From assembly GCA_977006965.1 (NCBI GenBank), contig OZ345356.1:2356001-2420000 (forward strand): a DNA stretch of 64,000 bases, written 5' to 3'. The notes beneath the pieces were generated by a model, which worked only from the letters and a program-made list of their open reading frames with translations, was not told the origin of the DNA and ran no database searches. Source of the DNA: Phymatolithon calcareum. Lineage: Eukaryota; Rhodophyta; Florideophyceae; Hapalidiales. Of this stretch, positions 53,333 through 63,960 are shown one piece after another (position 1 is the first letter of the stretch; each line of letters begins with the position of its first letter). Both the position numbers and the translations under genes were made by a program.

Positions 53333-53653
53333 TGTAACGTACGCGTTGGCTGTGCGTCGTTAAGTGCGTGTACGAAGGTACACTAGAGGGCACCCCGCAC
53401 AGTAAAGTTGTCTGTGCGGGTTCGTTTATTCGGAAACGTGTGCCCGTGGAGACAGTGAGTGTCTCCACTATTGTGTTGTGTGTTGGAGTGATGGGTGTGT
53501 GTTCTCCGTTTTTCCCTTCTCTCTCTCTGCTATGTGAACTTGGCGAGCTATTTCTACTAAAATCTCCCGGAGGTACTCAACGATGATTGGCTAACGAGCA
53601 GTGAAAAGATCTCTCTGAGGTGCGCATCATAATGCCCATTCAAAGGCATTACA
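53333..53653 (-). repeat. 5' LTR
   Basis: 321 bp, matching the copy at 48275-48595 except for three bases. Confidence 0.95.
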
Positions 53654-53889
53654 ATATGATCTTAAGAAAGTGATTCGCAGGCACATAAACTATGGCATGC
53701 CCTTAACGAATCAAATGTCGGTAAGGAACAATTGATGTCGGAGGTGCTCCGGAGCGGCGAGGAGTACGGCCGACGACTAGGCAGTTGTTTGCACGCGTTG
53801 CCTATAAAATAAATGTAGCGAGCTGGCACAAAGAATGCGGAAATAGTGTGCGTCAACAAAACGGAGCACGACAGCTCAACGAATTACAA

Positions 53890-54690
53890 TTGCGTCGTTT
53901 CGGGAAATCCGTGATTTCAACATACAGTTTCTTTCTCGCGTTAGCGGTCGCAAAGCAGTACTTTGATCTTCCATTGAATCGCTCATGCAAGAATGGGGCC
54001 CGAATCTGTGCCCCACAGCGCCACATGGGAGAAAAACGTGAGCCGTGACACCCGACACACCAGCACCTGCACCGTCAAAAACGTCTGCTTCCACAGCCGT
54101 GTAGGAATCACCTCGCAGGAATTTCGGCGCCTCCGGAAATCTGGGACAGGGTGATCATTTGCCGCCTGTACATCAGGTGTCCGGAACGGCAGCAAGCTTG
54201 TGGACGGCATGCATCCAAAAAATATCGCTGTGCCATTAATTGCTCGGTAGAATTGAACATTTCCAATGAGTCGAGCTTCGAAGAGGCCATGTGTCGAAAG
54301 ATTTACGAGTTTGATTATGGAGGGCAGCATTCCCAAGTCGAGCATTCGGAACGGGAATCAGATTGCCCGCAGGTACGGAAATACATTGGAATCAGATGTC
54401 CGCATATCCGGAACGGTCACCGCGTACCGCGCGAATCCCGTGCATTGGCGAGCTAAATTGCGATGCTTTTGCTGCCAGATTTGCGCTCCGCTGTAGCGAA
54501 GCGGAGCATAGCAGGAGGGAGCGACATTTGCTTTAATCCGTCCCTCACAATCGACGATCACACGGGAATTCTGCATTCTTCTCTTGGGAAATAAATTAAA
54601 TATTTTCAGAAGAACTAAAATGTTCAGAACGGCACAAGCCAATTGGTCTAAAGACTCAAAAATAAGTTAAACATTTTCGCTGACTTTTGC
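53890..54690 (+). repeat. decayed repeat D, related to 63.2-63.95 kb
   Basis: Collinear with 63250-63950: GAAATCCGTGATTTCAACA, GCAAGCTTGTGGACGGC, CAGATGTCCGCATATCC and CGCGCGAATCC have counterparts there in the same order. It follows unit C directly where an RPL10 copy would be expected. Confidence 0.65.
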
Positions 54691-54700
54691 ACGTCTGTAC

Positions 54701-55057
54701 CAGGGGAGTGTTATGGGGGGGAGTAACACGAACCCCTTATCATACCGATTTTTTGGATTTGCGTCTATAGTGTGTGTTTGATATAATTTTGCAGAGATTA
54801 ATTGCTTCATAAAAAGGAGAATGAAAGCTGAAAATATGGCCCTCGTTCCCGGAACATTGGGAGTTGCCAATGTAGCGGTCGCTCTCGTTGCAGTATTCGA
54901 TTTTGTGGTGAAAAACAATAGAAATATTCTGTAAACAAGAGTTATTATTGATACAGCCTGAACTCATAATTTTTGCCGGCACATCAATGTCATGCTTTTG
55001 CAGACAAGTTTTGAAACAAAAAAAATCCGTGTTACTCCCCCCCATAACATTCCCCTG
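54701..55057. mobile_element. 357-bp MITE with G-run inverted repeats
   Basis: Ends CAGGGGAGTGTTATGGGGGG and CAGGGGAATGTTATGGGGGG, then GAGTAACACG on both. Flanked by TCTGTAC at 54694-54700 and 55058-55064. CAGGGG ends recall hAT, but the duplication is 7 bp rather than 8. Confidence 0.85.
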
Positions 55058-55064
55058 TCTGTAC

Positions 55065-55389
55065 TTTTCGAATGTATGATAATCGGGAAAGGGGAAGAGA
55101 ACTTCTTTCCCGACACTCCGCCTGTCCGAAATCTCAGACAACATGACCCGTTGCTTGCGGTGAGCGACAAAGAAAGGCCCAAGCGCTCCTGTTTTATTTT
55201 GCTTCAGAATCCTCGAGGCATAGGATTTAAACCCTAATATATATGACTTGTTCTCTTTGCGCGAATTCGCTCCGTATTGCAAATATCACGTTGGCGCGGC
55301 CCATCTACCCAGCAACGGCAAAGTGCTGTTTGGAGCAAACGGCGAAAAGTACTGGAAAGTTTCAGGCACCATTGCAACCTTTCTTTTTC
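55065..55389. other. no gene recognised
   Basis: Short frames only; no repeat relative noticed. Confidence 0.35.
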
Positions 55390-55910
55390 TTCAATCGCTA
55401 ACAATTCGGAAAATCCGACAGGTTCCCATCGTATACTATCAAATTCGTCGACTGAAACACATCTCTCATGCCCTATTGATTACAGCAGGCGATAGAGGAG
55501 ATTGGTCTGGACGCACGACGGCGCCGATTGCAGACAATGCATAAAAACGGCCGGCAAAGCCGGACGGAAACAGAGATTCGACGGAGGATGAGCTGCGCAG
55601 TCCCGAGTCGCCGCCCTACAGCCACACAGTCATTTGCTCTTGATCTCCTTCCAGAAGACGATGCAGTCATTGCAATCTTTTTGCTCGACTTGCCGCAGGA
55701 AGTCGAAGAACTCATGGTCGAAAACCAGGAGAAACGACCTCTTCGGAACAAGCAATTAAGAGCACATGATCTTGACAAGATGATTCGCATGCACATAGAC
55801 TATGTCGTACCCTTAACGAATGAAATGGCGGTAAGGAACAAATGATGTTGGAGTCGCTCCAGAGCGGCGAGGAGTACGTTCGATGACTAGCCGTCGGGAG
55901 TACAAAGGGT
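55390..55910 (+). repeat. decayed copy E of the RPL10-flank repeat
   Basis: It aligns with 47.89-48.27 plus 53.65-53.77 kb: GACAGGTTCCCATCGTATAC, TGATTACAGCAGGCGATAG, AGAGCACATGATCTTGACAA. It shows the sequence without an LTR insertion. A 105-codon frame (55528-55845) has no known domain. Confidence 0.8.
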
Positions 55911-56341
55911 GAAAGTTCACATGAAACGACAGGTAAGAAAAAAGGCACAAGTCGTATCGCATAGCGGTCCCAGTGGTTTGTGGTTTGTTTGTTTTTTGAT
56001 TACCCAACGGTAGATTTCTCTACAGGGCAGTTGCATTTCTTTCCCATTGTTAGACAGGCCTTCCTCAAAAGTCTTTCGACGGCAGAGACCGCTCAACATC
56101 GCTGCAAGTGGTTCACACTCATACCTAATATCGCTGCCAATACTGCAATATTTCTTTCAGAGCTGGTTCCGTGATCACCTGCGTCTTTATGTTGAAAACA
56201 TGTAGTGCATAATCGCGGGGGTTCCATAAACACGGCAGGCTACAGTAACACGCCGAGACCACCCAGCTCTAGTGGGGGCTGGCGCTGCGGCAATGCACGT
56301 CACATAATCGTTCAATTCGGCGCGAACGGACGGATATTTTT
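55911..56341. other. 3' flank of the NLR-like gene
   Basis: No gene recognised; immediately downstream of the minus-strand receptor gene. Confidence 0.35.
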
Positions 56342-59300
56342 TCAGATCCGCCGCAGACTCATAGCATGAAATTTGTTCTCGGGGAAGAAAAAAGGTGCGC
56401 TGTCATCGGGTTTCAGCACTGTAACCAGATCCAGCTGGCTTCTGGTGCCTGTTCCTAGGAACACCTTAATATGGCTCCTTCCCCGTGCGACGCACGACCG
56501 GGTGCGGAAACCGTTTCTAATGTCTACAGATAGACCTCTGAATTCGTCGAGGAACTCAACAGGAGACTTTGAGGCCGGGTCGCTGAGATCAGATGTGATA
56601 GTGTGCCCGTCTTTAAGAGCAAATAGATGACCGAAAAAACCATTGTAGTTATTGCCGGAAACCGAAAGACAATGCTCTCCATCCTGCGACACGAAGAGCC
56701 AGGGGTCACCCACGTGCTTATGGACAGGAAATACAGTCAGTGTTGTTCCATCCTCCTTACCGTCCCAAATCCTGATCTCACCAGACTCATCGGAAGACAC
56801 AATGCGTCGATTATCTGACCATCTCACATCGAATACACCGCTGGTGTGACCATTCAGTACGACGTGCAACTTCTTTGACTTCAAGTTCAACACTCGAATG
56901 GACTTGTCCTCACTGCCTGATACTGCAAACTCTTCATCATCGCTAACATCAATGCAGGTAACGACCTCAGAGTGCGCAGTCTCCAAAGAACCACAGTCGA
57001 CCCCAGTGCTTGCACTCCACATGGATAACATCCCACTCCTGTGTCCAGCAAGAACGATGTCTCGCTTAGGGGCAATAGTGACTGTCGAAACATCGCCTCT
57101 GATATTTTTCCACTCGACACCGTTGGTCTGCCGCCAGCAGCTCCAGTCGAACGTAAAACACGGATCGTGCCATCGGTACATCCTACAGCGATTATCCACT
57201 CACACTTTGGGGATACCAATGCGCACATCGAGTCAACCCCCGAAGATACATCGTAACTTGTAATGAACCCCAAATCTTTGGCAGAAAATTCTGCCATATA
57301 CTCCATAACTGAAGCGTTCACTCCAACAAACAGGCGACCGTCTGCAACTACTCCAGTTGCACCAAGGGGCTCTTCAAGAAAAGAAAGATGCATATAATGT
57401 CCAGAAATACCCACCGCGACTTCATGCACTTCGATCCGATCTCGTCGACTTTCCAACGCAACATCCCATACTTCAACGACTCCAGTATATAATGCCACGA
57501 ACAGTGATGAGCCCGTCGGAGAGAGAGCAATGGAACAAATTCCTGCTCCTAGTTCGTGCTTAGTGGGCTTCCTTTCAGAAGTATCTCCTTCCACTGAATC
57601 TGCCTCCTTCCAGAACAAGAGGCTACTGTCAAGGACAGCCACGACAAAGTGTCCCGACTGAGAAATCGCAATCGATGCCGGTATCACAGAAAAGGCAATA
57701 TGTCCGGTAGGAAAAGAAAACCTCCATAGCTCCTCGTACGAGAGCGAGTCATCTCCACCTTTACGCTCCCAATACGCTACATGCTTCCGGAAGCAACCGA
57801 CAACTCGATGGCCATTCTTAGATACCGCAAAACCACAGAACATACTATCGATATTTACTGTGCGGTAACGAAGTTTGTATTTTCCGACCTGAGATAGTCC
57901 TCCAGCATTTTCCTTCGCGACTTTCATCACATGCAGCTTGTGGTCGCGGTGGCGTTCAAGAAAAAACATAAAATAAGATCTTTCACGCTCGCAGTTCGCC
58001 ACGGCAACATCGAACACTCCACGACTTCGTCGTACATGAAGAGCAAGATCAGTGGAAATAACTTTGCGGATTTGGACACCGTCTCCGCACCCACAAACAA
58101 TGTGCTCTCCATCCCCAAGCTCTGCAATACGCACACCGCAACCACCTTTTCGTTTTTGGCCAACAAAAATATCCGATGCCATCCGCGGGTCCACCGACAT
58201 GCGCGAAAAACACCCATTCCGTGCTCGCAACCAAGCTCCACGCACGTTCTTCTCTGTACTGCACATCAGCTTCTCAAAAACTTCAACTTCAGACTCTGAA
58301 TAACGTTCACTTAGCTTTTCCTCATGAATACGGCCCGCAATATGCCATGCCAAATAAGAGTCCACTTTCCCACACACAATCCTGTACGCATTCTCTGGAG
58401 CTAGCTGAACAATTCGCCGCAACAAATGGATCGGTCCAACATAGGATTGCTCCTGTTCTCCACCACAACGGAAAACTGATTCTGCCATCATAAAATCAGA
58501 GATAACTCCCATTCGACCATGCGCCGCACCACGACCACGCACCCACCGATAATCACTCAACATCCGCACCATCTCATCTGCACACTCAATTGAACAATCT
58601 TTGTATGCTTCACGAAGGTGACTGAACAAGTTCTGCCCAAGATGCTGGCTGACAGACTTTGCAGGCACACATGGAAGTTCATCTTCATCGCAAAACCGCT
58701 CTGAAAAAAAGCACACTGACGCCCAATCTACTTCAGTGCATTTCCGTCCGAATGTAGACTTGCATCCTGAGAGGAGTAGGAGATGCCCATTAATGGAAGC
58801 TCGTGTATCATCGCCATTGGCACAAAAAGAAGACGAAACATCGGTGCAATATTCGTACTGCAAATCATGCACGCTGAATATCTCCTCGTCATCAGACTCC
58901 CCATGTGGCACGATCCGCCCCCACCCCAAATTTACAAACATTTGGGCAACCTCTCTCGCTTCGAATGCTGACTTCAAATGCCACAGATGACGCAGTACTT
59001 CAAATGTTAAATGTGTCGCAGACTTATCCATTGCCTCCAAAGCAGCGTATCGCGAGCTCATGGGTTTGTCCGTAAACGACTTGTAGCTCGCGGGAAACTG
59101 CGAATCACAATCGGTCTGCCTCTCGCCACGGCGAATGCGAAATATATCATGACCGCGCTTGCACTCGTCCAAAAAGTTCAGACATTCCGACATAACGGCA
59201 TAGATCCCTTTATGGCCGACGAATGAAAAAGCGTCTTCCCCTGACGATTTGGAAGCTAGGCTTCCCTCTTTGCTCTTAATAGACGATAGAACAGCCTCGG

Positions 59301-61350
59301 CACCGCTACAACCACGACCAAGTTCACGAATCAAACTCCCAATCATAGCAATTGCCAAGGGAATACCACAAGAGAGCTTCAGTGCTCGTTTTCGATTGCG
59401 GGTATAGCTTTCAGAGGATTCCACTGTAGGACGGGCATTGCTATCACTGGAATTCTCTTCAATACGATAGTTTCGATGATAGTCGTACAGCGCCTCCGCG
59501 ATTTTCCAGTCGGGACTGTTAGCTTCTTCCAACGTAAGACGCCCAAGGCGAACATGATCCAACCCGGGAGCCTTCGACAAGTCATCGAATCTTGTCGACA
59601 TCACCACAACGCTTCCACAACAAGACGCAATCTCCGATAATACTGTCACCCATTCTTCTACATTCGAACCAGAGCTTCGTTTCCAGACGTTATCGATCAC
59701 CAGCAATATGCGGTGCGATGAAAAGAATTCACGTGCAAGGTCCACCGCATCTTCAACGTCCCCTGGTTCCCGGATCCGTTCGGCCGTACGACGACCCCCA
59801 CAGTCTGCAACAATTCTCGCAATTCTCTTCTTGACCTTTACATCCGACACACCAGGACCAAGCTCAAGCCACAATATGGCGCCGCCACGGAAATGTTTCT
59901 GCACTTCCGGGTCTGCGCACAGGAGCCTGCAAGCGCTAGTCTTGCCGAGCCCTCCTTCCCCGCTCACCGACGCCACTGCAACTCGTCGCACGACGGTATC
60001 AGCGTCTGACCGCGGAAGGACATGACCTTTCAGTTGGGCAAGTGTTCGTTCCGCAACGCCAGGCAACAAGCCCTTCATCAGTTCGGCGGAGCAGGGGAAA
60101 TATGGTTTAAATTCATCGTCTCCACCAGCAATCCTCTGCTGGACATTGTCGATCATAGATCTAGTTTCCCTCGCATCATCCTTCACTGCAACAATAGCGT
60201 CCTTCAAATCCGTTACACCCTCCGTCGCTTCGCCAACCTCCTTCTTCAATTCATCAACATCCTCCTTCAATTCGCCAGTCTCCTTCTTCGCTTCCGCTAC
60301 TGCATTCAGAATACCAACAACAAGCAATTGCTTCGTTACAGCTTCAGCTTTCTCATCAAGATCCTTAGTGTCTTTAGCGTTCCAGACGCGCCCAATCCAA
60401 CGCCGCAATAGATACTGCTCCACGTTTACGCCAGCGTCCCAAGACTCGGAGATGACCTTGAACACGTCCTCTAACAACGTTTCATCCTGGAATCTGGACT
60501 TCAAAATTTTGACGAAAAAATCGAATAGCGCTCGAGACGCATCATAAAGATTTCTTTGCGAAGCCGCCAGTTTACCCCTGCCTTCACGCTCCTCAGCTAT
60601 CAGCAACACAGCGCTTGCTGTCAACGAAATAATCGAAAATACACTTCCGACCACGGCGATTGCGCTAAACGGTTCCGCCAAATACTTCAGTTCTTTCGAT
60701 GCACCGGCTAGCGCTCGTATGAGCCCTGATGTACAGTCGATCGGTTTTTTGCTAGTGTCAAACAATTCCCACAGTCGCTTCACCCATCGCGCGCTTGATG
60801 TCGCGATCTCATTCTCAGAGTTATCGTAATCAATTCTCCCACGAGCAACGGCAGAGACGGAAAGATTGAATTCTTCAATCGGATTGTCCGAACGAATCTC
60901 TGCCAAGATATGCTTACGGAGGACGGGAAGCGGAGCCACACGTATGCGCACGGCATTGAGCCAGTTGTTGCGCTCCTCCGCATTCTTTGTAAAAAGCACC
61001 ACGCTTTTCTTTCCTTCACTGATGATGACAGCGTGGTCCACTGAACGACCACCATAAGGCCTGACGCGGTCCGCAACCACTCTTTCAATTGGAATGTCCT
61101 GCGAAAAGTCTTCCATTCGCTTCAGCTTGATACAGAACGCTGCCTCTCCATCGCGAAAGGAACGCAACGATGACGGCGCGGTTCCCCCGGGCTTCACGGC
61201 GAGGAGACGTAAGTCGGACGACAGTGAAACATAGAACTCGCTCACCTTCGAACGACTTATCGATTTTGACTTGCCATGGACGGCTCGCATACGAGGAAAC
61301 GGCGCGGAGGGTGTGGAGCACACGGAAGAGGATGACGGCATGGACGACAT
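56342..61350 (-). CDS. NLR/STAND-like protein: PH - helical - NB-ARC - WD40
   Basis: Start chosen at the ATG in context TCCACCATGTCG (61350); an upstream Met at 61449 adds 33 residues, and the numbers below count from that one. Residues 66-172 look like a PH domain (ending NAEERNNWLNAVRIR). About 230-350 is helical with a hydrophobic run (SAIAVVGSVFSIISLTASAV, 262-281). About 385-440 is a coiled coil. NB-ARC: P-loop GEGGLGKTS (497-505), Walker B ILLVIDNVW (581-589), VVVMSTRFDD, CGIPLAIAMIG and an MHD-like VHDLQYEY (860-867). WD40-type repeats fill the rest (GVVEVWDV, SEDKSIRVLNLKSKK, GEIRIWDG). A one-base shift in a T-run near 57156-57160 separates two frames; the second continues the propeller to 56342. 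Probable ATP-driven immune or death-type sensor (inference). Confidence 0.8.
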
Positions 61351-61449
61351 GGTGGACAGAGGAGCGAGAAGGGGACGGTTGCGGCTGGGGGAGATGGCTT
61401 GAGCGCGCGGTGACGAGAAGTTGTAGAGGTGCAATGTGCATGGGTTCAC

Positions 61450-61654
61450 GCAGAAGCGTCACACCGGAAAATCAATCGGGTCCTTGTTGTACCCGAACAT
61501 TGTTGAGATGTAGAAATTGTTCTCAGAGATGAATAATTCCACGTTGACATAAAACCTGTGCGGCTTCCCGCCGGATGAAATTTGCTGCCCTGTATCAACC
61601 AGAAAAAGAATAAAGCTCAGCGAAAATTCACAAGCATCAGTGATGCTGATTATA
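61450..61654. promoter_or_regulatory. upstream region of the NLR-like gene
   Basis: The region immediately upstream of the minus-strand receptor gene. No TATA box recognised; it leads into the tandem repeats. Confidence 0.3.
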
Positions 61655-61800
61655 AATCAACAATCAAGTTGATAAATCAACTGTGGTTTTGCAAGATCAG
61701 CTTGCCAAAATGTAAAGATCACATTTTAATCAACAATCAAGTTGATAAATCAACTGTCGTTTTGCAAGATCAGCTTGCCAAAATGTAAAGATCACATTTT
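61655..61800. repeat. 73-bp tandem duplication
   Basis: Two units (61655-61727 and 61728-61800) differing at one base by eye. Each has AATCAACAATCAAGTTGATA and GCAAGATCAGCTTGCCAAAA. A related palindromic GGTTGATTAATTGAC-type sequence lies at 61863-61890. Confidence 0.9.
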
Positions 61801-62560
61801 TAGAGCTGTACAAAACAGAGAATGTGTAATAAAATGAAATTTTTTCACACTGTCTATTTTCGGTTGATTAATTGACTAATCAATCAACGAACTAATCGTC
61901 TGATCTTGATATGATAGTTCATACCAGAATATTTCGTTGATCCTCATCCCTATCATACTTTGATCTCTCTCCAGCTCCACTGCCATGACATGTGTTCTGA
62001 GCGAACGTTCCTATTCCATACCGTCCGTGTTGTCCTGGCTTTGCACAACTAAATCGGCAGAAGCTATCCATCCGTATTGTGAATTGCGGACAATCCATTC
62101 AACGAGTCGCTGTTCCTAACAGTTACTCGTGAGTATCGATAGTGCAACATGCTCAAAGCGCATCAGCTTGCACGACAAGATCTTGCTCCTACTGTCACAG
62201 TGTTAGTGCAAGGGCCTCAGCATCCTCCACGCCGCACAATGAACAAATGTTTTATGGCAGTATCTCTCTGATATGTCTTGTCGCTTAGCACCGCGTCGCC
62301 ACCTTCCTAAACCTGCTGTAAGGTTTCCGCTACCGTACCACATTGCACATAACTCCCTGAACGTCCTGCATGCCTGATTTCGCATTCTTGGTGTTGCTCT
62401 GCACAATCTCGACTCTTCCGCTCAGCGCAACCGCGCTGCTCGAAGCGCCATGCACAGTTTCACTGTGCGTTTTCTTTAGTGAAGATGGAACAACACTTGA
62501 ACAACCTGGGGTTGCAAATGCAAACTTGGAAAAATGGAATGCTAGACTCAGCCTCGTCAA
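61801..62560. other. no gene recognised
   Basis: Frames up to 103 codons without motifs. Confidence 0.35.
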
Positions 62561-62599
62561 CATGTAATCAAGGAAAACACGGTCCGTGTTATTGCCGTA

Positions 62600-62797
62600 C
62601 CAGAAAAAGCAAAGACGCAAGCCGTCGTTTTCAATCCGCAAGATTCAAATTCGTGGGCGACAGAAGGTGCTCATTGTGAGCAAATTGGGGCTTATAGCAC
62701 CAAAGAGGACTGTGTTGAACGTGACAGGGACTGTCCCATCATTTAAGGTGTATGTTTTTGTAAAATCCTGAGCAACAACGGCCTGCTCAACCTTTAA
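62600..62797 (+). pseudogene. ancient RPL10 3' fragment
   Basis: AAATTCGTGGGCGACAGAAG, GTGAGCAAATTGGGG and CTCAACCTTTAATCATG match RPL10 codons for [15 protein letters not shown] and GPLNL with many changes and insertions. It ends in TAA at 62795-62797. Confidence 0.7.
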
Positions 62798-63960
62798 TCA
62801 TGTTTGCAATGGGTCATGATGAGAGGAAAAGCAGCCTACAGTGAAGCAGAGACATGTTTTAACTCGCTGCGCGTATCGTTGACAAGTAAACGAACACTGC
62901 TCATATAAACTGACTCACCAAACTCGCATGTTAGACCTTCTCGCCTTCCAATAAACCCGGGTAGAAACGTTTGCCACTCGTATTTTGCGTGTTTAGAAAC
63001 TAGTTCATGCTTCGGCTTGGGCGAAACGCATGTGACGACGAAAGATTGATTCCAGAGTTGTGTTTTCACTTGGGAGCAGCAGCTGGCGTACAAGCTGGCG
63101 CTCCTCCGCACAGACACGGTCGCAACGACGGCAAGCGGCACGAGACAGGAGAAGGTACGCCACATTTTTAACTCTTCGCATCAGCAACACTGAAGTCTCG
63201 ATTATATATTTCATCGAGGTTGGTGAGTGATGACTCGGCTTCTTTCCATCCCTTCGCTTGTGGAAATCCGCCATTTCAACACACTTTTTATTTCCGGTTC
63301 GCTCCACTGAGACCCACTCCAAAACTCGTGAAGCAGCCCAGGCATCATCTGTTGTAGTGCTCGTACAACACGTGGGGGCCACCACTCCGAGGCACTGCGA
63401 CAAATGGGAGGACAATATGAGCCATGACACCATGCACACCAGAGACTCGTCGAAAAGGAACGTCAATCACTCGTCACTTCAGACTCGTGCGGCACTCATC
63501 CACATGGAATTCCGCGGCTTCCGCAAATCCGGGAGAGAGTGATTACTTCGAGCTTTCGAATGAGACCTCCTGAACCACAGAAAGCTTGCGGAACGTCTGC
63601 GTCGCAGAAAACCGTTAGCATGGAAGGCGCCATAGCTGTTGCATTGCTCTGTAGACTCGAGCACACATTTTCCCGTGACAATCGACCGTCGAAGCGACGA
63701 TGCGAAATACAATCGACGCGGCAGTTTATGTGTGGCAGCGCGCTCCGGTAAGGCATCTGCAATGGGAGTCAGATTCGCTGAAGAACTGGAACACATAGGC
63801 GTCAGGTGTCCATATCCCGGGAACGGCCGGCGCACATCGCGAGATTCCTCCTACACTTGCATGTGGAAACGGAATTCATTAGCTGTCGCATTCGCGCTCC
63901 GCAGTGGCGATGGCAACGATGTAGGGTAGGGAGCGATGGCTGCTGTACTCGCTAGAGTAT
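62798..63960 (+). repeat. decayed copy F of the RPL10-flank repeat
   Basis: Flank sequence continues in the same order as unit A: AGTGAAGCAGAGACATGTTT, TATCGTTGACAAGTAAACG, then CAAGCTGGCGCTC and CGGCAAGCGGCACGAG at 63.09-63.14 kb, and then matches repeat D from about 63.25 kb. This links A-type and D-type sequences as parts of one old repeat. Confidence 0.65.

Larger units (their letters stand above)
48275..53653 (-). mobile_element. non-autonomous LTR retrotransposon
   Basis: 5,379 bp. The two 321-bp LTRs differ at 3 positions by eye. The target duplication is ATAT (48271-48274 and 53654-53657). On the minus strand a primer-binding site TGGTGGATCTGCTAC follows the 5' LTR at 53332-53318, and a polypurine tract (GGCAGGGGGG) precedes the 3' LTR at 48596-48605. 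The element is thus minus-strand sense: 5' LTR, gag, integrase tail, 93-bp repeats, antisense ORF, 3' LTR. Protease, RT and RNase H are absent. The 4-bp duplication and integrase tail suggest a Ty3/Gypsy-like source, but without RT this is uncertain. Confidence 0.93.
46817..53889 (+). repeat. tandem unit C, split by an LTR retrotransposon
   Basis: Unit C is 46817-48274 plus 53654-53889, about 1,690 bp without the element. It is more diverged from A and B than they are from each other, particularly at 47.2-48.2 kb. The right end reads ACGGAGCACGAC..ACAATT, the same sequence that precedes pseudogenes 1 and 2, but no RPL10 part follows. Confidence 0.8.

Noticed and set aside
57130-57200. Programmed -1 frameshift in the receptor gene
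   Set aside because: The site reads CGT GTT TTA CGT in frame and does not fit the X-XXY-YYZ pattern; a simple indel in a T-run is more economical.
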